Notes: generated by a model not told the origin, from the letters alone. Shown: positions 37,707 to 50,741, numbered from the stretch's first letter. The stretch: DNA of 64,000 bases from Ideonella_A sp963843805 (GCA_963843805.1 CAWJLY010000003.1:186001-250000); one strand, 5' to 3'. Made by a program: numbers and translations.

Positions 37707-38435
37707 ATGCGCAAACCCGCCACCTCCTCCAAGACCGGGCGACAAGAATCGACCAGGGCGCAGGCCACGCAGAGCGTGCGCTCGAGCGCCAGCCTGACCC
37801 TGAGCAGCAAGAACTATTCGTCATGGTCGCTGCGGGGCTGGTTATTGGTCAAATTCTCCGGTCTGCCGTTCGAGGAGGTGATGGTGTCGCCTGACGACGC
37901 CGATGCCCGCAAGGAGTTGCTGCTGCTGGCACCGTCGATTCGGGTGCCATGCCTGACCCACGATGGCGCCAAGGTGTGGAATACGCTGGCGATTGCGCAA
38001 TATCTGAACGAGATCTGTCCCGACGCCGGCCTGATGCCAAGCGAGCGCCTGGCGCGCGCACATTGCCGTTCGGTCAGCGGTGAGATGAACTCGGGTTTTG
38101 CCAACCTGCGATCGGCGTTGCCAATGAACCTGAAGGCCCGGCACCCCGGCTTCAAGGTGTGGGCGGGCGCCCAACCCGACATCGACCGGATCGTCGAGAT
38201 CTGGACCGAATGCCTGGCCCGGTACGGCGGGCCATTCCTCTACGGCAGCGAACCGGGGATGGCCGATGCGATGTACGCCCCGGTGGCAACCCGCTTCCTG
38301 ACCTACGACGTGAGCCTGCCGGCGGTGTGTGCTGCCTATTGCGAGACCATCATGGCGATGCCGCAGATGCAGGAATGGGTTGCAGCGGCCAAGCTGGAGC
38401 CCGACGACATCGAAGAGCTCGATATGGATTTCTGA
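37707..38435 (+). CDS. Glutathione S-transferase family protein
   Basis: 242 residues. After a basic 30-residue N-terminal extension comes the thioredoxin-like domain (SSKNYSSWSLRGWLL, with the serine/tyrosine region of GSTs; SIRVPCLTHDG with cis-proline; TLAIAQYLNEICP). The helical domain follows with PGMADAMYAPVATRFLTY. The extension MRKPATSSKTGRQEST may not be translated; a start nearer SLTLSSKNYSSW would fit the family better, but no clear alternative ATG is seen. Substrate unknown. Confidence 0.82.
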   Translation: MRKPATSSKTGRQESTRAQATQSVRSSASLTLSSKNYSSWSLRGWLLVKFSGLPFEEVMVSPDDADARKELLLLAPSIRVPCLTHDGAKVWNTLAIAQYLNEICPDAGLMPSERLARAHCRSVSGEMNSGFANLRSALPMNLKARHPGFKVWAGAQPDIDRIVEIWTECLARYGGPFLYGSEPGMADAMYAPVATRFLTYDVSLPAVCAAYCETIMAMPQMQEWVAAAKLEPDDIEELDMDF

Positions 38436-38525
38436 GCGCTTTTGTCCGCCGGCATCAAGCAAAAGTCAAAGGCCGCCGGCGCAGCGACCCGCCACCGCTG
38501 CGGCTGATGGCGATCCGGACGCCCG

Positions 38526-38948
38526 CTAAGCCCAGGGTGCAGGCGCCGGAACCTCGCAAGGGCCCTCGGCATCGATGCTCGAAAAATCGGCCGGGCTGAC
38601 GATCTCGATATATTCCATGTCGGGCGAATAGTCGAATAAAAAGTGGGTGATGCCCGGGCGCTGATGGACGCAGTCGCCCGCCTCGACCAGGGTTTCCCGA
38701 TCTTCATACATGAAGCGAGCCCAGCCCTTCGTCATGATGACGATATGGAAATCGGCCCCATGGCGGTGCCAGCCGGTGCCCTTTTCGGGTGCCTTGTTGG
38801 CTTTGACGAGCTGGGCGATCACCTTGCCCCCGGTGGCGGCTTCGACGCCCAGATCGCGATACAGAAAGAAGTCGCGCAGACCGTCGCTGCGCCATGGCGT
38901 TTCTCCGGCCTTGATGTGAGAGAACTGGGTTCGGGTGCTGTCCAACAT
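38526..38948 (-). CDS. Cupin-domain protein
   Basis: A 140-residue single-domain cupin. The metal motif is GTGWHRHGADFHIVIMTKG (two histidines and the later DFH), and the second motif is DCVHQRPGITHFLFDYS. Cupins of this size bind a metal and act as small oxygenases, isomerases or sensors; no function can be assigned. AGGA precedes the ATG. It is transcribed divergently from the DUF4123 pair and converges with the GST gene. Confidence 0.8.
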   Translation of the reverse strand: MLDSTRTQFSHIKAGETPWRSDGLRDFFLYRDLGVEAATGGKVIAQLVKANKAPEKGTGWHRHGADFHIVIMTKGWARFMYEDRETLVEAGDCVHQRPGITHFLFDYSPDMEYIEIVSPADFSSIDAEGPCEVPAPAPWA

Positions 38949-39122
38949 GATGGCGGTCCTGGCACGAGTTGAAATGTGCAGGTGCAGCATGCATAAGCCG
39001 TTCCAGTCGATCTGGAGGGCCCAGCCTTCAATTCGAACGCCGAAATTCTTGGCGCGCGGGACGGCCTGTGATAGGGTTCATGTGGGTCTGGGTATTCTGG
39101 ATGGTGCTGATCGGGCGTATCG

Positions 39123-39656
39123 ATGTACAGGCTTTGTTCCCGCTTTGAAACCGGCGCCATGTGTGAGTGGCATCAGTGCTCGGGCTGCGAATCGCCGCTT
39201 CAGCCAGGCGAATTCGAGGCAGCGCGCATCTGGTTGCGCGGCTTGCTGCTCAACGACGGCCAGGGTGCCAATCTGCGGGCCATCGCCTATCAAGGCATCG
39301 ACCGCGCAGGTCTGACGCATCGCAGCGTGGTCGAAGTCGTCGACGAGCTGGCGTGGAAGATCAGCAGCGGCCAGATCAAGGTTTGTCAGCGGCAGCGGGA
39401 GGTTGACGATCCGGCGACTGTTGTCGGCCCGCTGGCACCGCGGGCAGCGCCGGCGCCGGCGCCGAGCAGCTCGCGATCACGTTCGGCGCCGGTCGCCCCG
39501 CCTCCGCCCGAGCCCACGACGATGCCGCGCAATGTCGACGCCGCGGCGGTGGCGGCGGTGCTGACCGAAGCGGCAAAAAGCGGCGCGCCGTTCTGCGAAG
39601 TCTGCGAAAAAGCCCGCGTCGAGCGGGAGCGGCAGACTGCCGGGGCGGCTGCGTGA
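39123..39656 (+). CDS. Protein with N-terminal helical domain, Pro/Ala linker and PFCEVCEKA tail
   Basis: 177 residues. Residues 12-95 are helical with a CSGC pair near the start and end in SSGQIKVCQ. A Pro/Ala/Ser linker spans about 100-140, and a short tail has VAAVLTEAAKSGAPFCEVCEKA. I recall similar tails in type VI secretion proteins of Burkholderiales, but cannot verify it here. The two CxxC pairs may bind a metal. It overlaps the DUF4123 gene by four bases, so the two probably act together. I do not know the family. Confidence 0.6.
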   Translation: MYRLCSRFETGAMCEWHQCSGCESPLQPGEFEAARIWLRGLLLNDGQGANLRAIAYQGIDRAGLTHRSVVEVVDELAWKISSGQIKVCQRQREVDDPATVVGPLAPRAAPAPAPSSSRSRSAPVAPPPPEPTTMPRNVDAAAVAAVLTEAAKSGAPFCEVCEKARVERERQTAGAAA

Positions 39657-40213
39657 TCAGTGATTCACTTCGCCGGCAGATCGAACTCGCGCTTTGGCCG
39701 GCCGGCGATTCCACGCCGGGCACCTTGTGGGCGGTCCTGGATTGCGCCCGCGATCCCCGCATCTACCGCGAGCTGGCAGTTTCGCGCCTCGACTACCAAT
39801 GTCTGTACAGCGGCGACCTGGCCACCGAGTTGAAGGTGGTGGCGCCGCACATGGTCGAGTTGGCGCCGCGCTACCGGTTCACCCGCACCTTGCTCGACTC
39901 ATGCTGGGGCAACAGCTGGGGCATTTTTGTTCGCATCAATGATGGCACCACGCTGCGCCATCACTTGCGCAAGCTCAGCACCGTGCTGACCGAAGATGGC
40001 CGCAAGCTGCTTTTTCGCTACTACGATCCACGGGTGCTGCGTGCTTATCTGCCGACCTGCACCCGTGACGAGTTGCAGCAGATGTTCGGCCCGATCAGCC
40101 ACTTCTACGCTGAATCAGCCGATGCACGATCGAGCTTGCATTCGTTCGCCTTCGATGGTGCGCTGATCAGCGACCGGAGCATTGCGCTGACCGTCGATGC
40201 CGCTGCGGCCTGA
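39653..40213 (+). CDS. DUF4123-type protein (type VI secretion effector chaperone family)
   Basis: 186 residues, intact. The pattern LWAVLDCARDPRIYREL, DYQCLYSGDLATEL, APHMVELAP, then WGNSWGIFV and HLRKLSTVL-, FRYYDPRVLRAYLPTC fits the DUF4123 family, which loads effectors on VgrG spikes. The start is GTG at 39653 in a GTGA overlap with the preceding stop. No VgrG, PAAR, effector or immunity gene follows: the next gene is on the other strand two bases later. The chaperone is therefore orphaned from typical cargo here. Confidence 0.82.
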   Translation: MISDSLRRQIELALWPAGDSTPGTLWAVLDCARDPRIYRELAVSRLDYQCLYSGDLATELKVVAPHMVELAPRYRFTRTLLDSCWGNSWGIFVRINDGTTLRHHLRKLSTVLTEDGRKLLFRYYDPRVLRAYLPTCTRDELQQMFGPISHFYAESADARSSLHSFAFDGALISDRSIALTVDAAAA

Positions 40214-40215
40214 GC

Positions 40216-41579
40216 TCACAACGTCAGCCGCCAGCCCTCGACCAGCGCGCCGGGCGTGGTCACCGACGCCAACTGGCGTTCGCCATAGGTGCTGCTGTCG
40301 GGCAGCAGCTGCGGTCTGCCGCGTCAGGCCGAGCAGGCCGTTGCCGAACATGCGCAGGAACGAATCGTCGAAGCGCATCACCTGCAGCGGTTCGACCAGC
40401 TTGCCGCCCTCGACCCAGAAGCATGCAAACCGGGTCATGCCGGTCATTCGGCAGGCTGCGCGATCCGAATAGTTCAGATACCAGAGGTCGCTGACTAGCA
40501 GGCCGGTGTCGAGGGCGCGCAACGCGTCGTCGATGTCGAGCGAGCCGGCCGCCAGGCTGAGCGAGTCCGGCGACTCGCCGGCGTTGGCACCGTTGGTCGG
40601 CAGCCCGTATTCGCGCGCCGAGCGTGGCGAGGTCAAGGTGTCGCGGGCGACGCCGCCCTCGATCAGCGTGATCGTCGTCGGGCTTCACGAAGCCCTCGTC
40701 GGTGAACGCCGGCGACAGCCCGCCGGCCGTGGCCTCGTGCAGATCGAAGCCGTCATGCAGCCGCGCGCTGCCGTCCTTGCTTGCCCCGGCCAGTCGCATC
40801 AGGCTCGACGTGCCGGTGCGCCGCTGCACGGGTTCCCAGCCCGCTCCAGGCCAAGGTGCCGAGCAGCTCGCCCATCGCCGCCGGCGTAAAATAGGCGCGG
40901 TAGGTGCCGGCGTTCAGCACCCGCGGCGTGCTTGGCCAGCAGAGGCAGCCGACGCGCGGCTCCGGCCAGGCGCTCGGCGAACGTCGTCGCTGTCCCAATC
41001 GGTGCCGGCATATGCGGTCTTCACCGCCTTGTCGCCCGACTGATACAGGCACCAATCGAAATGGAAACTGTCGACCGCGTGCCAGTTGCGCTGGCCACGG
41101 CTGTCGGCGAAACCTCGAACCACCGGGCCGCCGGCATAGAAGCCGACCAGATCGAGCCCGCGCGCGGCGTCGCAGACCGTGGCAATCAACTCGCCAGCAG
41201 CCGGCAGCCTGCCGCTGCGACGCCGATCGGTATTGCAGACCGTGTCGGGCAGCAGCAACCAGTCGTCGACCGGCACCTGAGGCAGGGCGCCGATCAGCTG
41301 ATCTCGCTCGGCGACACAACAAGGCGCAGTCCGCGTCGAGCTGACCGCTCAGGCTCAGCGTCGATTCGATACGCCGGCCGCCCTCGACAACCGCCAGCGC
41401 TTGCATAGGCCTGCGTCGACCGCGGTTGCCTGCCGCACTCGTGCCTGGTTGAAGCGGATGAACTGGCTCGATTCCGCCTTCAGCAGCAGGCTGATGCGCT
41501 GCGGCTGCCGATGCCGTCGTGCACACGGCGTCGGCGAGCGCACTGAAGAAACGGTGTCGGTGAGCGAGCAGCTCGCCAT
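40216..41579 (-). CDS. TldE/PmbA-like metalloprotease homologue
   Basis: Second gene of a TldD-TldE pair. Segments in series are LLLKAESSQFIRFNQARVRQ, LVGFYAGGPVVRGFADSRGQ, AVDSFHFDWCLYQSGDKAVK, GTYRAYFTPAAMGELL, GLLVSDLWYLNYSDRAACRMTG and FACFWVEGGKLVEP. These correspond to the non-catalytic partner that forms the TldD/TldE peptidase, known for microcin processing and peptide degradation. The frame changes at least six times, about once every 200 bases. ATG overlaps the upstream stop in TGATG. About 450 residues. Confidence 0.8.
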
Positions 41580-43057
41580 CAGTCGTCCCCCCCGAATACC
41601 GCGACACCTGCAGAACTTGCAGGCCGGCGCCGCGTGGCCGACCCGGATCACCTGCGACGGTTCGCCCTTGCCGCAGAACGGCGTGCCCATCACCTCGAAG
41701 GTCGATTGCATCGCCGACCATCGCCAGCGAGCGCCAGAAGGTGGCGCTGATGCCGCGGTAATTCGGGATTGCGCACCACCTCGGCGAGCCGGCCGTTGCG
41801 GATCACCTGGCCGTATTCGCAGCCGAACTGGAACTTGTTGCGCGAGTCGTCGATGCTCCAGCTCAGGTTGGTCTTCATCATCACGCCGAACTCGATGCTG
41901 GCGATCATCTGCTGCAGCGATCGACTCGCCGGGCTCGATATTCAGGTTGCTCATGCGGTCGATCGGCGCGCGGTTCCAGCTGCTGGCGCGGCTGGTCGCC
42001 ACCGCGCCGAGCTGCACGCCCAGCTGCGCGGCGCGCGCCTGCGACAGCTCGCCGCCGAGCGGGCGCTTGCAGCATGCCGTGTTCGATCAGCAGCTGGCGC
42101 TGCGCCGGCATGCCTTCGTCGTCGAAGCGCGAAGCTGGCAAGCTGCTCGGCGCGGCTCGGGTCGTGGCTGACGTTCGAGCAGTTCGCTGCCGTAGCGGTA
42201 GTGGCCGAACATGTCGAGGGTGACGAAACTGGTGCCGGCGAAATTGCGCTCGTCGCCGAGGATGCGGTCGAGCTCGAGCGGATGGCCGATCGACTCGTGG
42301 ATCTGCAGCATCATCTGGTCGGGCATCAGCAGCACGTCCATCTCGCCGCTCGGGCACTGCGGCGCCAGCGTCAGCTCGATGGCCTCGCGCGGCGACCCGC
42401 GGACCGTCTTCGCTGAAGCGCGCCCGCTCCAGCACCTCGAGGCCGCCCTGCTGGCAGTAGCCGTTGTACTGGCCGGCTGCCGAGCGGGTCTGCGTCACGC
42501 CGTTGGCAAATGCGGTGGCCTGGATGTTCGGGATCACGAACTGCCAGTGCTGCGCGCATCGGCGCCGTCGCTGGTGATGAAGCGCTGCTCGACGTCGAGC
42601 GTCCACAGGCTCGCCGCCCAGTCGACGATGCGCGGCGTCGAGCCGGGTCGCGGCATTGACCGAGCGCAGCAGCTCGATGCGCTCGACCGCAGCGTCGATG
42701 GACGCACGCGGCCGTTCGGTGCGGCTCGCATAGCGACCCGAGCGTGCGCGGCGGCGCTCGACGTCGACAGCGTCGACGACAGCTGCGCCGCGCCACCGCA
42801 TGCGCCAGTTCGCGCGCCCGCGCGAACGCCTTCGCGCAGGCCGGCTTCGCTGGCGTCGCCGGTGGCGGCAAAGCCATGGCCGCCGCGGTCGACGACAGCG
42901 ACCATCGCGCCGCGGTCGAGGCGCCGGCTCGGTGCCTGCGCAACACCCTGGCGTACGTTCAGTTCCTCGGAGCGCTCGACCACGCCGCGCACCGACCAGC
43001 GGCCGACGGCCGCGGGCTGCGGCGCGCTGCGCAGTCGATCGGCAGTCGGTCGAGCAT
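41579..43057 (-). CDS. TldD-family zinc metalloprotease
   Basis: Carries the TldD zinc site HESIGHPLELDRILG (HExxxH, near 42300) followed by DERNFAGTSFV, and ends GVAVFGGDD. Other recognisable pieces are the N-terminal GHGFAATGDASEAGL, FVIPNIQATAF, FGVMMKTNLSWSIDDSRNKFQFG and the end region VMGTPFCGKGEPSQVIRVGHAAPACKF with two cysteines. It works with the next gene. The gene is broken by the densest set of single-base shifts in the window (ten or so). The start at 43057 (MLDRLPIDC) is uncertain as no ribosome-binding box is clear. About 490 residues. Confidence 0.82.
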
Positions 43058-43075
43058 GACGGTCGTCCGGAAGCC

Positions 43076-43108
43076 AAAAAAAGGACCGCGCCCCTGCGGG
43101 GCGCGGCC
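43076..43108 (-). terminator. Intrinsic terminator of the lipoprotein hydrolase gene
   Basis: On the minus strand a 9-bp GC stem (43098-43106 with 43086-43094) with a 3-base loop is followed by seven T (43082-43076), the classic Rho-independent form. It lies about 60 bases past the hydrolase stop, before tldD. Confidence 0.9.
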
Positions 43109-43121
43109 TGGGTTGATCAGG

Positions 43122-43150
43122 CCGGTCTGCGGCTGCCAACCGCAGACCGG
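43122..43150 (-). repeat. Additional 11-bp perfect hairpin before the terminator
   Basis: CCGGTCTGCGG (43122-43132) pairs exactly with CCGCAGACCGG (43140-43150). It sits between the hydrolase stop and the intrinsic terminator, so the transcript would end in two consecutive hairpins. It has no T-run of its own. Confidence 0.7.
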
Positions 43151-43166
43151 CGATCCCGGCGGGCGC

Positions 43167-44786
43167 TCAGAGGCCGGCGGCCAGCACCTGCTGGAAGAAG
43201 CCGCGTGCCGCCGCATTGCAGAACGGCGGCACCAGCTGCCGTGATAGGCCTGAGTGACGGCGCTGGCGCCGCCATCGGTGGCGCCGGCCGCAACCGCCTG
43301 CTGTGCCGTGCTCGCCTTGGCCTGTGCGAAACCCGCCCTTGGCCGCGGCGTACGGATCGGCTGCACCGGTCGGCGCCGAATCGACGTCGAGCACCGTCAG
43401 GAGGCCCGGCGCCGTCCGGGCCGGCGACGGCGCGCTCCAGTAGCCCTGCATCAGCTGCGTGTTCAGGCTGTAGAACACGGTCGGGTCGGCATTGCCAGCG
43501 CACAGCAGCACCGGCCGCGTCGGCGTCCAGTTGCGCAGGTCGTTGAGCTTGGCGGCGATGCGCAGCGGATGCTTCGGTGCGGCCGCTGGCGCGCCGGTCG
43601 TCGGCGTCGGCACCGCGCCGTCCGGATTGGCGATCGCATCGAGCAGGTAGTTCAGTCGCGCCGAGTTGGTGATCAGCGGGCTGGGACCGAAGCCAAGCGC
43701 GAACAGCGGCGCCAGCGCTGCCGGGGTGCTCGGCGGCGTGATCGCATTCAGCGTCGGCTGCAGCGATGGCGGTGAGCCGGCCGGCGCGGTCGGCGGCGTG
43801 CTGCTGAACAGCGCGGTCTGCGGCAGCTTGCCCTGCTGGATCAGCGTCGCGATGGGAGTCGGCGACGGCAGCAGCGTATCGATGCCGGTGGCATAGTTGG
43901 CGCTGTAGATGTCGGTCAGGTTCGTATATAGGTTGCCGTAGGCCTTCTGGTAGGCATTGACCAGCAGCGGCGTGAAGATGGTCGCGCCGAGGTTGACATT
44001 GCCGTAATAGACCGCATCGCCGAAGGCGGCCAGCGCATACGGGCCCGACATCGGCGCCGACGCCGTGACGGTCTTGCCGGCCGCCTGCAACGCCTTGTGG
44101 GTTGCCATCGCGACATGGCCGCCCTGCGAATAGCCGGTGATGAACAGCTTGCCCGAATCGGCCGCGTTGACATTGCCAAGCGCCTTGCGCGCAGCGGTCA
44201 GCGCATCGATCATGTCCTTCGACTGCTGGTCGGCGACCAGGTAGGGGTGGTACGGCAGCGTCGAGTCGTCGTAGCCGGCGTAGTTCGGCGCAACGACGAT
44301 GAAGCCCTGCGCCGCATACATCGCCGCGACCAGCAGCGCCTCGCTGTAGGCCGCATTGGTGCTGTCGAGCACATTGGCGATGTTGTAGTTCTTGGCGGTG
44401 GTCGTGCCGTGGGCGTACAGCACGACCGGCCGCGCACCGGTGCAAGCCGGATCGGTGCCCACCGGCACCATCAGGGCACCGCTGGCATTGGTTTTTTCGC
44501 CGGCCGCGCCGACCGTGCCGTACTGCAGATAGTTGAAATCGACGCCGCATTTGGGCGGGCCGGCGACCTGCAGCAGGCTGCGGCCTGATGCGCTGCCGTT
44601 CAGGCTGGCCAGAAAATCGGCCGCGCTCAGCGTCGTTACGCGCAGCGGCGGGTTGGTGACCAACGAACCGCGGTCGCCGCTGGAATCGGTCTTGATGCCT
44701 TCTTCAGACCCGCCGCCGCAAGCGACGAGCAGGGCCGTTGCCGTGAAGGTCACGGCGATTCCAGCGTAGCCGGACGTTTTACTCAT
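43167..44786 (-). CDS. Secreted lipoprotein alpha/beta hydrolase (lipase/esterase-like)
   Basis: A lipoprotein signal peptide with lipobox LLVAC at residues 19-23 is followed by GGGS. The nucleophile elbow is GYSQGGHVAMA (about residue 220), with VVLYAHGTTTAKNYN as the oxyanion-hole region and WTPTRPVLLCAGNADPTVFY bearing a late catalytic Asp. It resembles secreted bacterial lipases and prolyl-type hydrolases; the substrate is unknown. Two shifts near 43330 and 43240 move residues 495-520 out of frame and back. About 540 residues. Followed by a strong terminator. Confidence 0.83.
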   Translation of the reverse strand: MSKTSGYAGIAVTFTATALLVACGGGSEEGIKTDSSGDRGSLVTNPPLRVTTLSAADFLASLNGSASGRSLLQVAGPPKCGVDFNYLQYGTVGAAGEKTNASGALMVPVGTDPACTGARPVVLYAHGTTTAKNYNIANVLDSTNAAYSEALLVAAMYAAQGFIVVAPNYAGYDDSTLPYHPYLVADQQSKDMIDALTAARKALGNVNAADSGKLFITGYSQGGHVAMATHKALQAAGKTVTASAPMSGPYALAAFGDAVYYGNVNLGATIFTPLLVNAYQKAYGNLYTNLTDIYSANYATGIDTLLPSPTPIATLIQQGKLPQTALFSSTPPTAPAGSPPSLQPTLNAITPPSTPAALAPLFALGFGPSPLITNSARLNYLLDAIANPDGAVPTPTTGAPAAAPKHPLRIAAKLNDLRNWTPTRPVLLCAGNADPTVFYSLNTQLMQGYWSAPSPARTAPGLLTVLDVDSAPTGAADPYAAAKGGFRTGQGEHGTAGGCGRRHRWRRQRRHSGLSRQLVPPFCNAAARGFFQQVLAAGL

Positions 44787-44908
44787 ATTGGATCTCCCGG
44801 TTTGAATCGAACGATCGTTCGTTTCTCAACGGAGCATGCTAATCCTTGCTCAACAAGGCGACACCCCGGGACAGTACCGATAGACGAAACAAGCGCTGCA
44901 ACCTCGAT

Positions 44909-46059
44909 TCATTGGTTGCGGCGCAGGCGGTGTTCGATCACTCCCTCGAGCGGGTCGTGGGGGTTCAGCCAGTCCGCGCGATCGAGCATCTCGAGCATGT
45001 CGCGCCGGCCGGCTTCGCTGCGCAGACGAATGCCGTTGGTGCTGAAATCGATGTCCTTGCTGGCATCCTCGGCGCTCAGCCGCGGCGCTTGCAGATGGGC
45101 GACATGCATGGTGGTGGCGCAGCCCCAACCCGCCAACTCGCGGGCGGCGCGGCTTTGCGCCTCGGCTGGCGCCGATCTGCGCTGCCAGTTCGCGAATCAC
45201 ATGTCGCAGATGATGAATCTGCTTCTGCCGCGCGATCTGGCTTTGGTGCCGGCTGGCGTACTGGATATCCTTCTGCCGGGCCACGACCTCGTTGATGCTG
45301 GCCGGCTCGGGGCCTTGCGGGTGCCACACATTGACCGCGAAGATCAATGAGCTGTGCCGGGGATGGTCGTCGAATACCGCTTCGATCGGGGTGTTCGAAT
45401 AGACCCCGCCATCCCAATAGGCCTCTTCGCCGATGCGCACCGCAGCAAAGGCGGGGGGCAATGCGCCCGATGCAACGATGTGATCGATCTGCAGCCGCAT
45501 GCCGTTTGCTCCGGCTGTCGAAATAGTGCATCTGCCCGCTGGCAACGGCAACAGCGCCGACGGTCAGGCGCATGGCCGGCTCGGCCAACACCTTGGGATC
45601 CAGCAACCCGGCCAGGGTGTCGCGCAACGGCTGCGTGTCGTAATACGACGCCTGTTCAACCCCAACCTGCCTTTGCGGGCACAACCAGGCGCCCGGTCGC
45701 GGGCTGAAAAAGCCGTCGATGCCCTGGGTAATCGTGCCGGCGTTGGCCAGTGTCTGCCCGAGCGTGGCGTCGAACCACCGAGCCAGTTCGTTGCCGGGCT
45801 GCTCGACGCGGCGCCAGAATGCAGCCAGGCGCTCCCTCCGCTTGTCAGGGCGGTTACCGGCCAGCAGCGCTGCATTGATGGCTCCGATCGAGGTGCCGAT
45901 GACCCAGTCCGGCTCGACACCTCGTTCGAAAAGGGCCTCGCATACGCCCCATTGATAAGCCCCCAGCGCGCCGCCACCCTGCAACACCAGCACGGTTTGC
46001 AAGGACGCAGAAGCCGCTCTGCGCGAGATCGACAAATTGCGGCTGCGTGGCGTCGGCAT
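44909..46059 (-). CDS. Patatin-like phospholipase
   Basis: Shows the full patatin catalytic set: oxyanion loop QGGGALGAYQWG, nucleophile GTSIGAINAAL (about residue 62), and the dyad aspartate in WDGGVYSNTPIEAV. Such cytoplasmic lipid acyl hydrolases act on phospholipids; some are linked to PHB metabolism in related bacteria because the name covers DUF3734-containing forms. Frame changes near 45515 and 45165 break it. The last part reads ASKDIDFSTNGIRLRSEAG and ends HRLRRNQ. About 383 residues. Confidence 0.87.
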
Positions 46060-46121
46060 CTATTCAGGGGCTCGCGTTGGCGGACTCTTGCTGCGCCCGA
46101 CAATGAGGCGAAGCCGCATGG

Positions 46122-49055
<2,934 letters not shown>

Positions 49056-49102
49056 GGTGGATCGGATTGCAGCGGAGATCGGCGCGTGCCGTGCAGGAGC
49101 GT

Positions 49103-49477
49103 TCAAAGGCTCTTGACGAGTGCGTCGTAGGCCGGCGTATCCATCAGCTGCTCGAACTCGGTCATGTCGCTGAGGCGGACCTTGAAGAACCAGCCGTTGC
49201 CCAGCGGGTCGCTGTTGGCCAGCGACGGATCGGCGCGCAAGGCCTCGTTGACTTCGACGATTTCGCCGCTGACCGGCATGTACAGGTCGGCGGCGGCTTT
49301 CACCGATTCGACGACGCCGGCCACATCGCCCTTGGCGAAGGTCGCGCCGACCTCCGGCAGCTCGACGAACACCACGTCGCCCAAGGCATCCTGCGCATGC
49401 ATGGTGATGCCGACGGTGGCGGCTTCGTGGTCTTCGATATTGATCCATTCGTGGTCGGGCGTGTACATCGTGGTCAT
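49103..49477 (-). CDS. gcvH: Glycine cleavage system H protein
   Basis: Intact 124-residue lipoyl carrier. The lipoylated lysine is in GVVESVKAAADLYMPVSG (about residue 64). It shuttles the aminomethyl group between GcvP and GcvT. AGGAG precedes the ATG, which overlaps the end of the gcvT frame in ATGA. It is the only gcv gene free of indels. Confidence 0.96.
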   Translation of the reverse strand: MTTMYTPDHEWINIEDHEAATVGITMHAQDALGDVVFVELPEVGATFAKGDVAGVVESVKAAADLYMPVSGEIVEVNEALRADPSLANSDPLGNGWFFKVRLSDMTEFEQLMDTPAYDALVKSL

Positions 49478-50684
49478 CGGGGTCTCCTGAGGTGGGCGGT
49501 TCGGGTCGGTGAGTCGAAGGCAAATCCAAACAAGTTCAGCCGCGGAACATAGCGATGCGGAGCAAACGGCATCGGTGTCACGCGCATCGGCAGCGATTTG
49601 CCGCGGACGATGGCGTGGACCTCGTGATGAGACTGGCTGTGATCGATCGGCAGATAGGCCATCGCGATCGGCTGGTCGACGGTCGGCGCCAGCGTGCCGC
49701 TGGTGACGACGCCCAGCTTGTGGCCGTGGGCAGTCGACGATGGCGCTGCCTTCGCGCACCGGAACGCGCTCCAGACCGACCAGACCGACCCGCTTGTTGC
49801 TCGGGCCGGCGGCCAGCTGCGCATCGATTGCCGCGGCGCCCGGGTAACCACCGGCGCGTTCGCCACCGGCGCGCCTGACTTTCTGGATCGCCCAGCTCAG
49901 GCCGGCCTCGATCGGTGTGGTCGATGGGTTGATATCGTGGCCATACAGGCACAGGCCGGCTTCCAGGCGCAGCGTGTCGCGCGCGCCGAGCCCGGCCGGC
50001 TCGCACTTCGGGCTGTGCCAGCAATCGACGGGCGAGATCCCTGGCACGCTCGGCGGCGACCGAAATCTCGAAGCCATCCTCGCCGGTATAACCCGAGCGG
50101 GTAACAAAACAATCGGCTGTCGGCCAGCTTGAAGACGCCACCCGTCATGAAGGTCAGCTCGGCGACGGCGGGTTCAGTCGCGCCAGCGCATCGACCGCCT
50201 GCGGCCCCTGCAGCGCCAGCAGCGCGCGATCGTCGAGCGGCTGAACCTGGCAGCGGTGGCCGATGTGGGTGATCAGGTGCTGCCGTGTCGGCGTCCTTGC
50301 ACGCCGCATTGACGATCAGAAACAGATCGCCGAAGCCGCTGCCGGCTTCCGGTCTGCACACCATCAGGTCGTCCAGGATGCCGCCGCTTGAATTGGTGAA
50401 CAAGGCATAACGCTGCTTGCCGACGGCCAGCCCGATCGATGATCCATCGGCACCAGGCTTTCCAGCGCCGCGGCGCTGTCGGCGCCGACCAGACACAACT
50501 GGCCCATGTGCGAGACATCGAACAGCGCGGCGTGGCCGCGGCACCATCGATGCTCGGCGATCAGCCCGTCGCGATATTGCACCGGCATCTCGTACCCGGC
50601 AAAGGCCACCATCCGGGCGCCGAGTTCGAGGTGCAACTCGTGCAAAGGCGTGCGGAGCAGGGCGGCTGGCGGGCTGATGGTCAA
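49474..50684 (-). CDS. gcvT: Aminomethyltransferase (T protein)
   Basis: Transfers the one-carbon unit from GcvH to tetrahydrofolate. Landmarks are LGARMVAFAGYEMPVQY, FDVSHMGQL, GGILDDLMV, RSGYTGEDGFEI with the folate-binding region, EAGLCLYGHDI and ending MRVTPMPFAPHRYVPR. The start is TTG at 50684: GGAG lies five bases before it and no ATG fits. Frame changes occur near 50445, 50290, 50200, 50110, 50035 and 49730. The ending is unclear: the current frame adds about 20 residues after HRYVPR and overlaps gcvH, but one indel would place a TGA right there. About 390 residues. Confidence 0.92.
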
Positions 50685-50741
50685 GTCGGTCTCCGAAGGC
50701 AAACAGATCCGGCCATGGCGGGTGCCAAGCCTGAAACGATG

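Noticed and set aside
39123..40213. Toxin-antitoxin pair as an explanation for the overlapping small genes
   Set aside because: Sizes and the clear DUF4123 pattern fit a type VI accessory pair better; no toxin or antitoxin motif is seen.
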